A DNA stretch of 6,348 bases, taken from DASZHC01 sp035938215. GTDB taxonomy: Bacteria; Verrucomicrobiota; Verrucomicrobiia; Chthoniobacterales; JAFAMB01. Location of the stretch: positions 1 to 6,348 of the forward strand of contig DASZHC010000067.1 of NCBI GenBank assembly GCA_035938215.1, written 5' to 3'. The position numbers were made by a program, and so were the translations under genes. Below are positions 1 through 5,474 of the stretch, in pieces. Positions within the stretch are counted from its first letter, which is position 1. The number at the start of each line of letters is the position of its first letter. Under the pieces are notes generated by a model that was not told the DNA's origin, searched no databases, and saw only the letters and a program-made list of their open reading frames with translations.

Positions 1-480
1 GATGCAACCCGGCAAGATCGTTCCTCCATAGACGAAGACCGAAGGCCGGTTCAAACGTGCCAACGCGATCAGGCAGCCCGGCATGTTTTTGTCGCATCCT
101 CCGATCGCCACCAACCCATCGAAACCTTCGCATCCAGCAACCGTCTCAATTGAGTCCGCGATCACCTCGCGTGAGACCAGCGAGTACTTCATACCTTCAG
201 TTCCCATCGAGATACCGTCCGAAACTGTGATCGTGTTGAAGATAATCGACTTTCCTCCAGCTTCGTCGACACCCTTGGCTGCTTCTCTGGCTAATTGGTC
301 GATATGCATGTTACATGGAGTGACCATGCTCCATGTCGATGCCACGCCAATGATCGACTTCTGGAAGTCTTCCTTTTTGAATCCGACGGCGTACAACATT
401 CCCCGGCTCGGAGCTCTTTCCGGTCCATCTAACATTGGTCCTGAATACTTTCGTGGGCTGTAGGAGGGATTCGATTTCAT
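1..480 (-). CDS. ilvD: Dihydroxy-acid dehydratase, N-terminal part (cut by window edge)
   Basis: IlvD dehydrates 2,3-dihydroxy-isovalerate or -methylvalerate to the 2-keto acid in valine, isoleucine and pantothenate synthesis, in the cytosol, using an Fe-S cluster and Mg2+. The reverse strand reads 160 uninterrupted codons from ATG at 480. Visible family signatures are LDGPERAPSRGM (residues 17-28), STWSMVTPCN (48-57, cluster cysteine C56), FNTITVSDGISMGTEGMKYS (81-100), GGCDKNMPGC (127-136, cluster cysteine C129, metal-site D130 and K131) and VYGGTILPGC (150-159). The third cluster cysteine and the C-terminal two thirds (family about 560 residues) lie beyond the left edge. No clear Shine-Dalgarno precedes ATG 480. 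An in-frame ATG at 435, just before LDGPERAP, is a possible alternative start with AGGACC upstream. The gene diverges from the integrase across 159 bp. Seen directly: motifs and open frame. Function rests on family knowledge. Confidence 0.96.
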   Translation of the reverse strand, partial: MKSNPSYSPRKYSGPMLDGPERAPSRGMLYAVGFKKEDFQKSIIGVASTWSMVTPCNMHIDQLAREAAKGVDEAGGKSIIFNTITVSDGISMGTEGMKYSLVSREVIADSIETVAGCEGFDGLVAIGGCDKNMPGCLIALARLNRPSVFVYGGTILPGCI

Positions 481-639
481 ATTTCAACAGAGTGGATATC
501 TTGGGACTTGCTTGGATCGTAAATGCCACAAAATCAACGTACGGGAAGAAGGCGGAAATCGATGGAAAAACATGGATGTTAGCAGTAGCGTTAGCAGCCC
601 GGGCTTCGATGTATTCCTTCTAAGCCACAAAAGCACTCT

Positions 640-1746
640 ATGGCAAGCATCCACAGAAGACCAGCTTCGAAATTTTGGCATGCCTTCTTTCGTGACAGTG
701 AAGGTCGATTGATTGACAAATCGACCCGCCTTAAAGACCGCAAACAAGCCCAGCGGGTAGCCGATACTTTGGAAATGGCTGCGCAGCGTAAGAAGAGCGC
801 ACAGCACGTCCGAGTCGCGTTCGCTCAAATTTTCCAGGACACCTACCAGGAAACAATGTCGATCGCTACGTCTCGCTCCTACGCGGATCAATGGCTCGAA
901 ACCAAAAAGCCGGAAACCGCCCGGGCCACTTTGCAGTCCTATTCGATAACAATCTCTGCATTCTTGGATTTTCTAGGGTCGAAGGCAGATCGAGACTTAA
1001 GCGAAGTAGCGAGGGCCGATTTGATCGCTTTTCGCAATTCCCTGGCAGGAAAACTCTCAAGCACCTCGATCAACCGGTATATATCCGTTTTGCGCATGCT
1101 CTTCAAAACTGCTAGGCGGGACGGATACGTTCTCGAGAATCCTGTCGAATTCGTCGAACTCGTAAAGAATGACCGGAACAAGGGACGACGTGCGTTCACT
1201 ATTCCGGAAATAAAAGCTGTTTTGGCCATAGCTGACCCTGAATGGCAATCTTTGATAAAGTTCGGGCTGTACACGGGACAGCGACTCGGGGATCTCGCGT
1301 CATTGACTTGGGCCAATATAGATCTGGAACACCAGGAGATCCATCTGAGGACTCGCAAGACGGGTAAAAACCTCCGCATCCCATTGAGCGATGCCTTACA
1401 TACTCACATCTTAAAACTGCCGCTCTCAAATGATCACGACGCGCCACTCCATCCGCGCAGCTTTGAAATTCTCGAACGCCAGGGAAGGTCGGCCATTTTA
1501 TCCAATCAATTTACCGATCTCCTTGGAAAGGCCGGCCTGCGGACAAAGCGAAACCATCAATCTCAGGGAATCGGGCGTAACGCCAAAAGAGCGGAAAGCT
1601 GCCTCAGCTTTCACACCCTCAGGCATACGGCAGTTTCCATCCTCAAAGATGCTGGCATTCCGCAAGCGGCAGTTCAAGAGTTGATAGGGCATCAGTCAGC
1701 GTCCATGTCGCAGTTGTACACCCATGTTGGCCGGGAAAGCTGTTGA
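640..1746 (+). CDS. Tyrosine-type site-specific recombinase (integrase), C-terminal tail frameshifted
   Basis: This is a 368-residue phage-type integrase that would cut and rejoin DNA through a 3'-phosphotyrosine intermediate. Residues about 1-60 (starting MASIHRRPASKFWHAFFRD) resemble a short arm-type DNA-binding region. Residues about 75-165 are a helical core-binding (SAM-like) domain, and 180-368 the catalytic domain. All catalytic residues are visible: R215 (TGQRLGDL), K240 (RKTGKN), H325 and R328 (HTLRH), H351 (IGHQSAS) and the nucleophile Y360 (LYTH). The ATG at 640 gives a plausible N-terminus but has no strong ribosome binding site. After THVGRE the frame runs into S-C-stop, while the tail expected in this family continues in another frame (1740-1775). 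No tRNA gene or obvious att repeat is seen beside it. It probably mobilised, or was carried with, the accessory DNA to its right. Activity is uncertain because of the altered tail. Confidence 0.93.
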   Translation: MASIHRRPASKFWHAFFRDSEGRLIDKSTRLKDRKQAQRVADTLEMAAQRKKSAQHVRVAFAQIFQDTYQETMSIATSRSYADQWLETKKPETARATLQSYSITISAFLDFLGSKADRDLSEVARADLIAFRNSLAGKLSSTSINRYISVLRMLFKTARRDGYVLENPVEFVELVKNDRNKGRRAFTIPEIKAVLAIADPEWQSLIKFGLYTGQRLGDLASLTWANIDLEHQEIHLRTRKTGKNLRIPLSDALHTHILKLPLSNDHDAPLHPRSFEILERQGRSAILSNQFTDLLGKAGLRTKRNHQSQGIGRNAKRAESCLSFHTLRHTAVSILKDAGIPQAAVQELIGHQSASMSQLYTHVGRESC

Positions 1747-1775
1747 AGGCGGCAAGCTCTTTGCCAAAGATATAA
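1740..1775 (+). other. Displaced C-terminal tail of the integrase
   Basis: Read from 1740 the sequence gives LLKAASSLPKI followed by TAA at 1773-1775. This is the amphipathic tail commonly found after the tyrosine nucleophile in integrases of this type, where THVG.EAL..AA..LP is usual. It is in a different frame from the 640-1746 gene, which stops at 1744-1746. A small indel near 1736-1741 would restore an uninterrupted protein ending at 1775. Seen: the tail sequence and its frame. Inferred: that it once belonged to the integrase. Confidence 0.7.
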
Positions 1776-1792
1776 ATCGTTTCCACCCACCG

Positions 1793-2091
1793 CTGCCTTG
1801 CCGGGCCCAAGGCCCCTCCATCTGACGGACTCCATCGGTGCGACACCAAGTGAGCGGCACCCTGGTCACCAGTTCGCAGCGGCAGTGAAAAAAGTTCAAA
1901 TGCCGCCAGCGTCTCTCGATGATGTCGTGCACTCCACACAAAGCTTTACAGCGCGGACACTCAAAATGTTCCCCTGGGACGTGCTCGATTCGCAATTCTA
2001 AGCGTTTGGGTTCAGCCTCAAAACGACACTCGGCCACTCGCCGTTGCCTGCCCAGTCCAAGTGCTGCGGTAAAAGGCTCTTCCGGCGTCAT
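1793..2091 (-). pseudogene. ISL3-family transposase, N-terminal fragment
   Basis: The reverse strand from ATG 2091 begins MTPEEPFTAALGLG and holds the N-terminal zinc-binding region of ISL3 transposases: ECPRCKALCGVHD, RRWRHLNFFHCRCEL, VPLTWCRTDGVRQ and PWARQGSG. A GGAG box lies 8 bases before this ATG, supporting it as the original start; an upstream in-frame ATG at 2115 is less likely. Homology stops near 1793, right after GSG, and the frame then runs into integrase-side sequence, ending at 1696. Only about 100 of roughly 400 residues remain and the DDE catalytic core is absent, so this is a dead remnant. Its 3' side touches the integrase tail within about 20 bp, which suggests that insertion or deletion at this point also damaged the integrase. 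Assignment to ISL3 is from recognised motifs. Confidence 0.85.
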
Positions 2092-2284
2092 CCTGCTGAC
2101 TCCAGTCCCCCTCACCCAAAACGCAAATCTCCTGATCGGCTCCCGAACCAGAGTTTCAAAAGCTTTTGCGCTTGAGAGCCCGCAGCGAGGAACGAGTCAA
2201 GGGCTATCGAACGCAAAATACCGTCACCGTCCTCCAGCGCGGAGCAAAGCCTGCTCAAGAGAGAAACGAAATAAATGGCAGGGG

Positions 2285-2299
2285 CCCGCCTCCGGCGGG
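2285..2299. repeat. GC-rich hairpin, 6-bp stem
   Basis: CCCGCC (2285-2290) and GGCGGG (2294-2299) pair perfectly around a TCC loop. No U-run follows on either strand, so it is not a typical intrinsic terminator. Confidence 0.5.
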
Positions 2300-2338
2300 A
2301 AGGATGCCGTTTATGTCGGATTCGATCTTGAACAGGCG

Positions 2339-2351
2339 TAGCGCAGCGCTA
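2339..2351. repeat. Perfect inverted repeat TAGCGC-A-GCGCTA
   Basis: Two 6-bp arms separated by one base. The loop is too short for a good RNA hairpin, so it would act as a DNA palindrome if it does anything. It lies between the two GGGGCCCGCCT copies. Confidence 0.45.
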
Positions 2352-2488
2352 TCCGAGCTGGGGCCCGCCTAACTAAAGTGACCCACAGAGAACAGCGAAG
2401 AGCCATTCCTCGCCCGTTTGGCGAATGCGGACTCTGGCTCGGCCTAAGGAATGCAACGCAAATCCGACCTAAGCCGAAATTAAGGGGC

Positions 2489-2502
2489 GGTTCCGCGGAA
2501 CC
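2489..2502. repeat. 14-bp perfect palindrome GGTTCCGCGGAACC
   Basis: The sequence equals its own reverse complement over 14 bases. This could be a binding site for a dimeric protein or a remnant of a mobile element end. No gene start is close enough to assign it as an operator; the nearest plausible start is at 2682. Confidence 0.5.
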
Positions 2503-2681
2503 TGGATTGCCGGTCCAAATAGGACTTAAGCCCAGTTTTCGGCAGGCCCCCACCCTGCGCTTCGGATCAGACAAAGGCGACCGGCCATTCCTGTAATAAC
2601 CGAGATCCGCATAAAAAATAAGCCCTAATAAAAAAGCGATAGAATTTCATTTGACAATATCGTCAGCTATTTTCAGCAGAA

Positions 2682-2969
2682 TTGCTAGCGCACGAAGGCA
2701 CACCAGTATGCGTAAGCGCTCATGACGGCCGGAAAATTCTGAAAAATCCTCTCATAGCGATTTTGCTATGTTCGACCTATGCTAACTACAGAACTCCAGC
2801 AGTGACCAAACTCTCAGAGTCCGCATTTGGAACCAAATATCAAATCGATGGTCCTCTTCCCTGTCCAGATGGACGTTTGCCAGCCATACGATCGGTCTGG
2901 ATCGTTGATGTCGGAACAGATTTTCCGCGACTGATCACCGCTCATCCGTTACAATCATTGCAATCATGA
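2682..2969 (+). CDS. DUF6883-like small protein, probably 5'-truncated
   Basis: A 95-codon frame opens with TTG at 2682. Residues 46-90 match the C-terminal half of DUF6883 proteins: ESAFGTKYQIDGPL (46-59), PDGRLP (62-67), IRSVWIVD (69-76) and DFPRLITAHPL (80-90). The function of the family is not known. Residues 1-30 do not resemble the usual N-terminal helix region and include a 6-bp DNA hairpin (2753-2770), so the true start may be lost and TTG may simply be the first available codon. Residues from about 32 (TYANYRTPAVTK) may already belong to the family. The stop overlaps the next gene's ATG (ATGA at 2966-2969), which is typical of translational coupling. Normal family length is about 110 residues. 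Expression is unproven, and the piece may be a remnant that keeps only its coupling to DUF4926. Confidence 0.68.
   Translation: MLAHEGTPVCVSAHDGRKILKNPLIAILLCSTYANYRTPAVTKLSESAFGTKYQIDGPLPCPDGRLPAIRSVWIVDVGTDFPRLITAHPLQSLQS
2753..2770. repeat. Hairpin CATAGC-GATTTT-GCTATG
   Basis: A 6-bp perfect stem (2753-2758 with 2765-2770) and a 6-base loop sit inside the unassigned 5' part of the DUF6883-like frame. It may mark that this part is leader rather than coding sequence. Confidence 0.4.
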
Positions 2970-3196
2970 TTCGGGAACATGACAGAGTCGTTCTCACGGT
3001 CGCTCTTTCCGATCACGGCCTCGAGCCTGGTGATGTTGGAGTCGTCGTCCACGTATATCCTCGGCGTGAAGCCTACGAAGTCGAGTTTGTAACGCTTGCA
3101 GGGCAGACCGCAGCGATTGTCACTACTTCAGCCGACCAAATTCGTCCGATCGGTGAACACGAGATTCCGCACGCGCGGGAATTCGCTCACCGCTAG
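2966..3196 (+). CDS. DUF4926 domain small protein
   Basis: This is a 76-residue protein starting at ATG 2966 in an ATGA overlap with the DUF6883-like gene. It shows the DUF4926 pattern: an opening strand EHDRVVLTVAL (4-14), DHGLEPGDVGVVVHVY (16-31), YEVEFVTLAGQTAAIVT (37-53) and a closing ADQIRPI (56-62). The two Gly-rich and Val-rich strand pairs suggest a small SH3-like beta barrel (inference). No catalytic motif, signal peptide or membrane segment is visible, so it is probably cytosolic. The family's role is not established. The overlap implies co-translation with the upstream gene and perhaps a shared complex. The 14-residue tail after RPI is charged and probably flexible. The frame is complete and is the best-preserved gene in the accessory stretch. 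Confidence 0.82.
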   Translation: MIREHDRVVLTVALSDHGLEPGDVGVVVHVYPRREAYEVEFVTLAGQTAAIVTTSADQIRPIGEHEIPHAREFAHR

Positions 3197-3249
3197 CACA
3201 AAGCTTATCGAGCGCCTGTTCAGAAGATTGGACGGAGCGTATCTCGATT

Positions 3250-3548
3250 ATGCCATTCAAGAGGCCTGGAAAAATCATTTTCAAGGGTAAGATCGATCCT
3301 CGATTGATCCCTACCGATTCGGCTCCTGGCTTCGAGATCGTCGATGCCAAGATCACCGAGTCAGCTGTTGAAGTCTGGCTTTCAGATGGCCGTATTATTA
3401 TTACTCCGCTTTCGTGGTATCCGACGTTGAAAGCGGCAACTCCAAAACAGAGGAGAGGATTCGAAATCTTGGGAGTCGGTCTCGCGTGGGAGGAACGATG
3501 CTCGCGGGGAAGAGGGAATTCCGTCGATCGTCTCACGCTGTCACATAG
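3250..3548 (+). pseudogene. DUF2442 family gene with C-terminal frameshift
   Basis: From ATG 3250, residues 38-82 carry the DUF2442 core: SAVEVWLSDGR, ITPLSWYPTLKAATPKQR, and FEILGVGLAWEE, where homologues read on into LDEDISVEGLL. Here the frame instead continues into basic, low-similarity sequence to a stop at 3600. In another frame, from about 3495, the sequence reads TMLAGKREFRRSSH and stops at TAG 3546-3548, which fits the expected (S)VEGLLAG tail. A short deletion between 3489 and 3498 therefore removed the DEDIS segment and shifted the frame. Residues 1-27 are not typical of the family, so the start is uncertain; a weak GGAG lies about 12 bases upstream. DUF2442 proteins are small, of unknown function, and often sit beside DUF4160 genes in modules that look like toxin-antitoxin pairs. 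No DUF4160 gene is seen here. Confidence 0.75.
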
Positions 3549-3578
3549 CGACCGGCGAGGGCGCAGGAGTCAGTACTC

Positions 3579-3590
3579 ACTGAATTCAGT
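3579..3590. repeat. 12-bp perfect palindrome ACTGAATTCAGT
   Basis: It is its own reverse complement, just after the displaced DUF2442 stop. It has no T-run, so it is not a terminator. Chance or a small protein-binding site are both possible. Confidence 0.4.
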
Positions 3591-3839
3591 CGAACGCTGA
3601 AAATCACGGGCCATACGAGCTATATTAGGGGTCGAGTGAACGCGTCGTCACTCCGGCGACGCAACCTTCCAGTGAACCATACGGAACAGCTACAGAGGCT
3701 AGATCCCGATCGTCTCAGCGACTACTGTCCTTTGGGGAAGGTGCTGCCGTCCCGACCCAGCCGCGCAAGCACCGCTCGCGACAGCTTTGTCGGCAGCGTC
3801 CGCGCATTGCAGCGCGTCATCGTTGCGTTGGCAGGAGTA

Positions 3840-3853
3840 GAGCCGAAGGGCTC
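3840..3853. repeat. Hairpin GAGCC-GAAG-GGCTC at the glgX break
   Basis: A 5-bp perfect stem with a GAAG loop lies 15 bp outside the last recognisable glgX codon. A near copy of its left arm (GAGCCCGAAGG, 3876-3886) lies inside the glgX fragment. It may be part of a dispersed repeat that interrupted or recombined with glgX; only a genome comparison would tell. Confidence 0.4.
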
Positions 3854-3867
3854 AGAGGTCCCAACGG

Positions 3868-4330
3868 GATGCCGAGAGCCCGAAGGTACGAAATCTTTTC
3901 GATCAGGCCGGAGTAGGTGCCGCGCTTCGCCTCCGCAACTCCAGAGGTGGGGTGACGGCTGAAGCCACCCACGTGCATCTCGTAAATAATCGTGCGCGAC
4001 GCCGAGCGGTGCAGAGGCACGTCGCCTTCCCAGTCAAAAGCACTCCGTTACCACGCTCTTCATCGCCGTAGCGGTATTTTCGGTGGGTTGCACCGCCGCC
4101 TGGCGACTATAATATAGCGGCACAACAACACCGCGGCCATAGGGATCCAACAGCAGCTTGGTGGAATCGAATCGCATGCCGCGGGCCGGATCCAACGGCC
4201 CGTGCACACGATAGCTATAGAGTTGTCCCGCTTCCACGTCCGGGACGAAAACATGCCAATAGTGGTACGTCCGTTGAGTGCGTGGATCCAATTCGATGCT
4301 CCGGCTGGGGCGCAATGGGATCAGTAAAAA
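3868..4330 (-). pseudogene. glgX: Glycogen debranching enzyme GlgX, internal fragment with frameshift
   Basis: GlgX hydrolyses alpha-1,6 branches of phosphorylase-trimmed glycogen in the cytosol. Reverse-strand reading gives the CBM48-like N-terminal region and the start of the catalytic domain: SRSIELDPRTQRTYHYWHVF, QLYSYRVHGPLDPARGMRFD, TKLLLDPYGRGVVVP and TATAMKSVV in one frame (about 4315 to 4045). Then, in another frame, come DWEGDVPLHR, TIIYEMHVGGFSRHPTSGVA and GTYSGLIEKISYLRALGI (to 3868). The frame changes at about 4040-4047, between VVTE and SAFDWEGD. The N-terminal 40 or so residues and everything after LRALGI are missing, including the catalytic Asp and Glu; the normal length is about 700 residues. 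Upstream of 4315 a further frame change is likely. The fragment points the same way as the other resident genes, so it is probably a deleted chromosomal gene, not cargo. It cannot encode a working enzyme. Confidence 0.9.
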
Positions 4331-4420
4331 GATCCTCCTGAGCGAGGATGGTAACCGGTCTTTCGCAACTGGAGGCAATCGGAACCCGTAAGTGCCTGAA
4401 AATCAGCAAAACAGTTGAAA

Positions 4421-4434
4421 AGGTCTCCCCTACA
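4421..4434. repeat. Direct repeat AGGTCTCCCCTACA, copy 1
   Basis: An exact 14-bp match to 4557-4570 in the same orientation. The two copies bracket a 122-bp segment between the glgX and IS256 remnants. They are longer than the 8-9 bp target duplications usual for ISL3 or IS256, so they are more likely a dispersed intergenic repeat or the ends of a small non-autonomous element. Confidence 0.7.
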
Positions 4435-4457
4435 AAACGTATTGTCTAAACGTTTTG
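4433..4457. repeat. Hairpin CAAAACGT - 9-nt loop - ACGTTTTG
   Basis: A perfect 8-bp stem (4433-4440 with 4450-4457) overlaps the end of repeat copy 1. It could fold in RNA or serve as an operator-like dyad. No U-run follows, and no intact gene is close on either side. Confidence 0.55.
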
Positions 4458-4556
4458 CGCTCGCAATGTCGCCACTCTGTCGTTCATGCCCTGATCGCAC
4501 CTCAAATTCATCACAGCACCATATTGTAGTTAAAAAACTTGCCACGGGAAGAGAGT

Positions 4557-4570
4557 AGGTCTCCCCTACA
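4557..4570. repeat. Direct repeat AGGTCTCCCCTACA, copy 2
   Basis: The second exact copy, about 100 bp before the first recognisable IS256 codon. No hairpin of the copy-1 type follows it. Confidence 0.7.
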
Positions 4571-4670
4571 CGCACTTTTGGAACCACACTCCTGTATGGA
4601 TGAGCCTTCGCGGGTCGTAAGCCGTCGAAAAAAGACGAAATCCTCCGCCAGTTGCGAAAGTTGGGGTAAG

Positions 4671-4855
4671 CTGGAAATCCAAGTACCGCGGGACCGCACT
4701 GGGGAGTTTGATCCTCAGTTTATCCGCAAAGGACAGCGGCGCTTTGGCGGCTTTGATCAGAAGATTATCGCCATGATGCCCAAGCGATGACAGTACGGGA
4801 GATCCAACGTTTCCTGGAGGAGCAATACAAGGTGGAAGTCTCGACCGATCTTGCA
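4671..4855 (+). pseudogene. IS256-family transposase, internal fragment with frameshift
   Basis: The plus strand from 4671 reads LEIQVPRDRTGEFDPQFIRK, then GQRRFGGFDQKIIAMM. This is the hallmark VPRDR.G.F.P...K.Q.R..GFD.KI block of IS256 (MULE-like) transposases. After a frame change at about 4782-4789 it continues as MTVREIQRFLEEQYKVEVST, then DLA and TGA at 4856-4858, matching the RGMTVREIQ..L...Y...VS block. The DDE catalytic residues, the N-terminal 100 or so residues and the whole C-terminal half are absent; the full length is about 400. It cannot transpose. No terminal inverted repeats or target duplications could be matched around it. It opposes the resident gene direction and marks a second, independent insertion event beside the glgX remnant. 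Confidence 0.88.
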
Positions 4856-5037
4856 TGACGGCAGAGGATGCGCCCAAATCGCGGCGCATCGGACCTTACG
4901 AAGGGTTTGTGATTGCAGTGCTTAACTCGTTTGTGAGGCTGACCAGCACGCAAGCGGTGAAAAGCTACCAGCGATGCTCCACCTGGGCCGCCGGCTTTGT
5001 GAAAGTAGCTATGGTGTTCATAACGGTGGGGCATTGA
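4855..5037 (+). other. Unassigned short open frame between IS256 and hydrolase remnants
   Basis: A 60-codon frame from ATG 4855 overlaps the IS256 stop region and ends at 5037, running antisense over the last 20 bp of the hydrolase remnant. The translation (IGPYEGFVIAVLNSFVRL, then STQAVKSYQRCSTWAAGF) has a mildly hydrophobic middle. It matches neither IS256 nor any other family I recognise, and it has no ribosome binding site beyond weak purines. It is listed so the 160-bp gap is accounted for. It is more likely a remnant of something inserted or deleted here than a gene. Confidence 0.25.
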
Positions 5038-5461
5038 CTTTCAGGATCCGCAGCACTTCTCCGATCGCCTCAGGGTTCTGATGCGCGTCGTGGCCCGAAG
5101 GCACGATGCGTTCGCTCTCCGCGCCGTTCATGTGTGAGCTCCAGTACGGCACCACTCCGTCACTGGAATTCGGTGAATCGCCGCGACCGCGATCGCCGAT
5201 GACTGTATTATACGGCACGCCCGGTGTGATCGGAATCGTGTTCATTGCGTAGAGAAAACGGCTTTTCGGTGAAAGAGAATCGACGCTGTTGGATCTGCGC
5301 ATCGGTTTTAGCTCAGCGTCCTCGATCCGCGTCAGACGCAGCATCTCACGGCTGGCTCGACTGCTTAGGGTCGTTTCCCGAATAATTATGGCTGCGAAAC
5401 TCCCGATCAGTCCTCTGGCAAGATTGCTGCCACGCAACGGCGAGGCAATGAAGATGATACG
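5018..5461 (-). pseudogene. Alpha/beta hydrolase (lipase-like), C-terminal part
   Basis: The reverse strand reads RIIFIASPLRGSNLARGLIG from 5461, then SVDSLSPKSRFLYAMN, IPITPGVPYNTVIGDRGRGD, SSDGVVPYWSSHMNGAESER and IVPSGHDAHQNPEAIGEVLR, ending ILKVNAPPL and TGA at 5018-5020. This matches the C-terminal half of a bacterial alpha/beta hydrolase related to lipases. The likely catalytic Asp (in SSDGVV) and His (in PSGHDAH) are kept, but the nucleophile Ser (G-x-S-x-G) and the whole N-terminal half are missing. Directly upstream in this frame is a stop, and the sequence merges into the L,D-transpeptidase-like gene. The nearest start is TTG 5437, inside the conserved region. The C-terminus looks natural. 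It is a deletion remnant and cannot be an active enzyme. Its substrate in intact relatives is unknown to me. Confidence 0.85.
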
Positions 5462-5474
5462 CCCAATCTCTGGC

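Larger units (their letters stand above)
2092..2681. other. Gene-free stretch with short palindromes, possible IS end
   Basis: About 590 bp without a recognisable gene. Open frames on both strands here give arginine- and proline-rich translations with no motif I know. The part at 2110-2150 lies just upstream of the ISL3 fragment and may hold the insertion sequence's left end, but I cannot identify a terminal inverted repeat without a partner end. The middle is GC-rich and has three perfect inverted repeats (listed separately) and two copies of GGGGCCCGCCT (2281-2291 and 2360-2370). The last 80 bp (2597-2680) are A/T-rich and contain TTGACA at 2651-2656 with no matching -10 box at a normal distance, so a promoter for the DUF6883/DUF4926 pair is possible but not shown. 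Confidence 0.55.
3549..3867. other. Gene-free stretch between DUF2442 and glgX remnants
   Basis: About 320 bp with no recognised protein. A plus-strand frame 3636-3962 is open but overlaps the glgX fragment antisense and has a Ser/Arg/Pro-rich translation with no family features. On the minus strand a frame reads on from the glgX break to a stop near 3727 (ending RAVLARLGRDGSTFPKGQ), which I do not recognise. The stretch holds one 12-bp palindrome (3579-3590) and, at its right edge, a hairpin (3840-3853) next to the point where glgX homology ends. Confidence 0.5.
4331..4670. other. Gene-free stretch between glgX and IS256 remnants
   Basis: No convincing gene is seen in these 340 bp. The stretch contains two copies of AGGTCTCCCCTACA spaced 136 bp apart and a hairpin directly after the first copy. 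Between the copies the base composition is mixed, with no coding signal on either strand. The segment 4590-4670 leads into the IS256 fragment and is open in the same frame (MDEPSRVVSRRKKTK), but lacks transposase similarity. Confidence 0.5.

Noticed and set aside
83..463. Plus-strand open frame of 126 codons across the left edge
   Set aside because: It is the antisense shadow of ilvD, whose minus-strand motifs are unmistakable.
578..597. Two copies of GTTAGCAG with a 12-nt period upstream of the integrase
   Set aside because: Only two short copies; too little to call an iteron or an att arm site.
481..639. tRNA gene or att core beside the integrase
   Set aside because: No tRNA T-arm or cloverleaf was seen, and no convincing matching repeat was found at the far side of the accessory region.
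2366..2373. GCCTAAC, which fits the RYYYAAC core of an integron attC site, next to small DUF genes
   Set aside because: No partner GTTRRRY box with the right spacing and imperfect inner inverted repeats was found, and the recombinase is not recognisably IntI-like.
2311..2574. Minus-strand open frame of 87 codons in the palindrome-rich stretch
   Set aside because: The translation has no recognisable motif or ribosome binding site; open frames of this size are expected in GC-rich DNA.
2651..2680. TTGACA as a -35 box for the DUF6883/DUF4926 pair
   Set aside because: No acceptable -10 hexamer occurs 15-19 bases downstream.
3636..3962. Plus-strand open frame of 108 codons
   Set aside because: It lies antisense to the glgX remnant over its second half and shows no family features.
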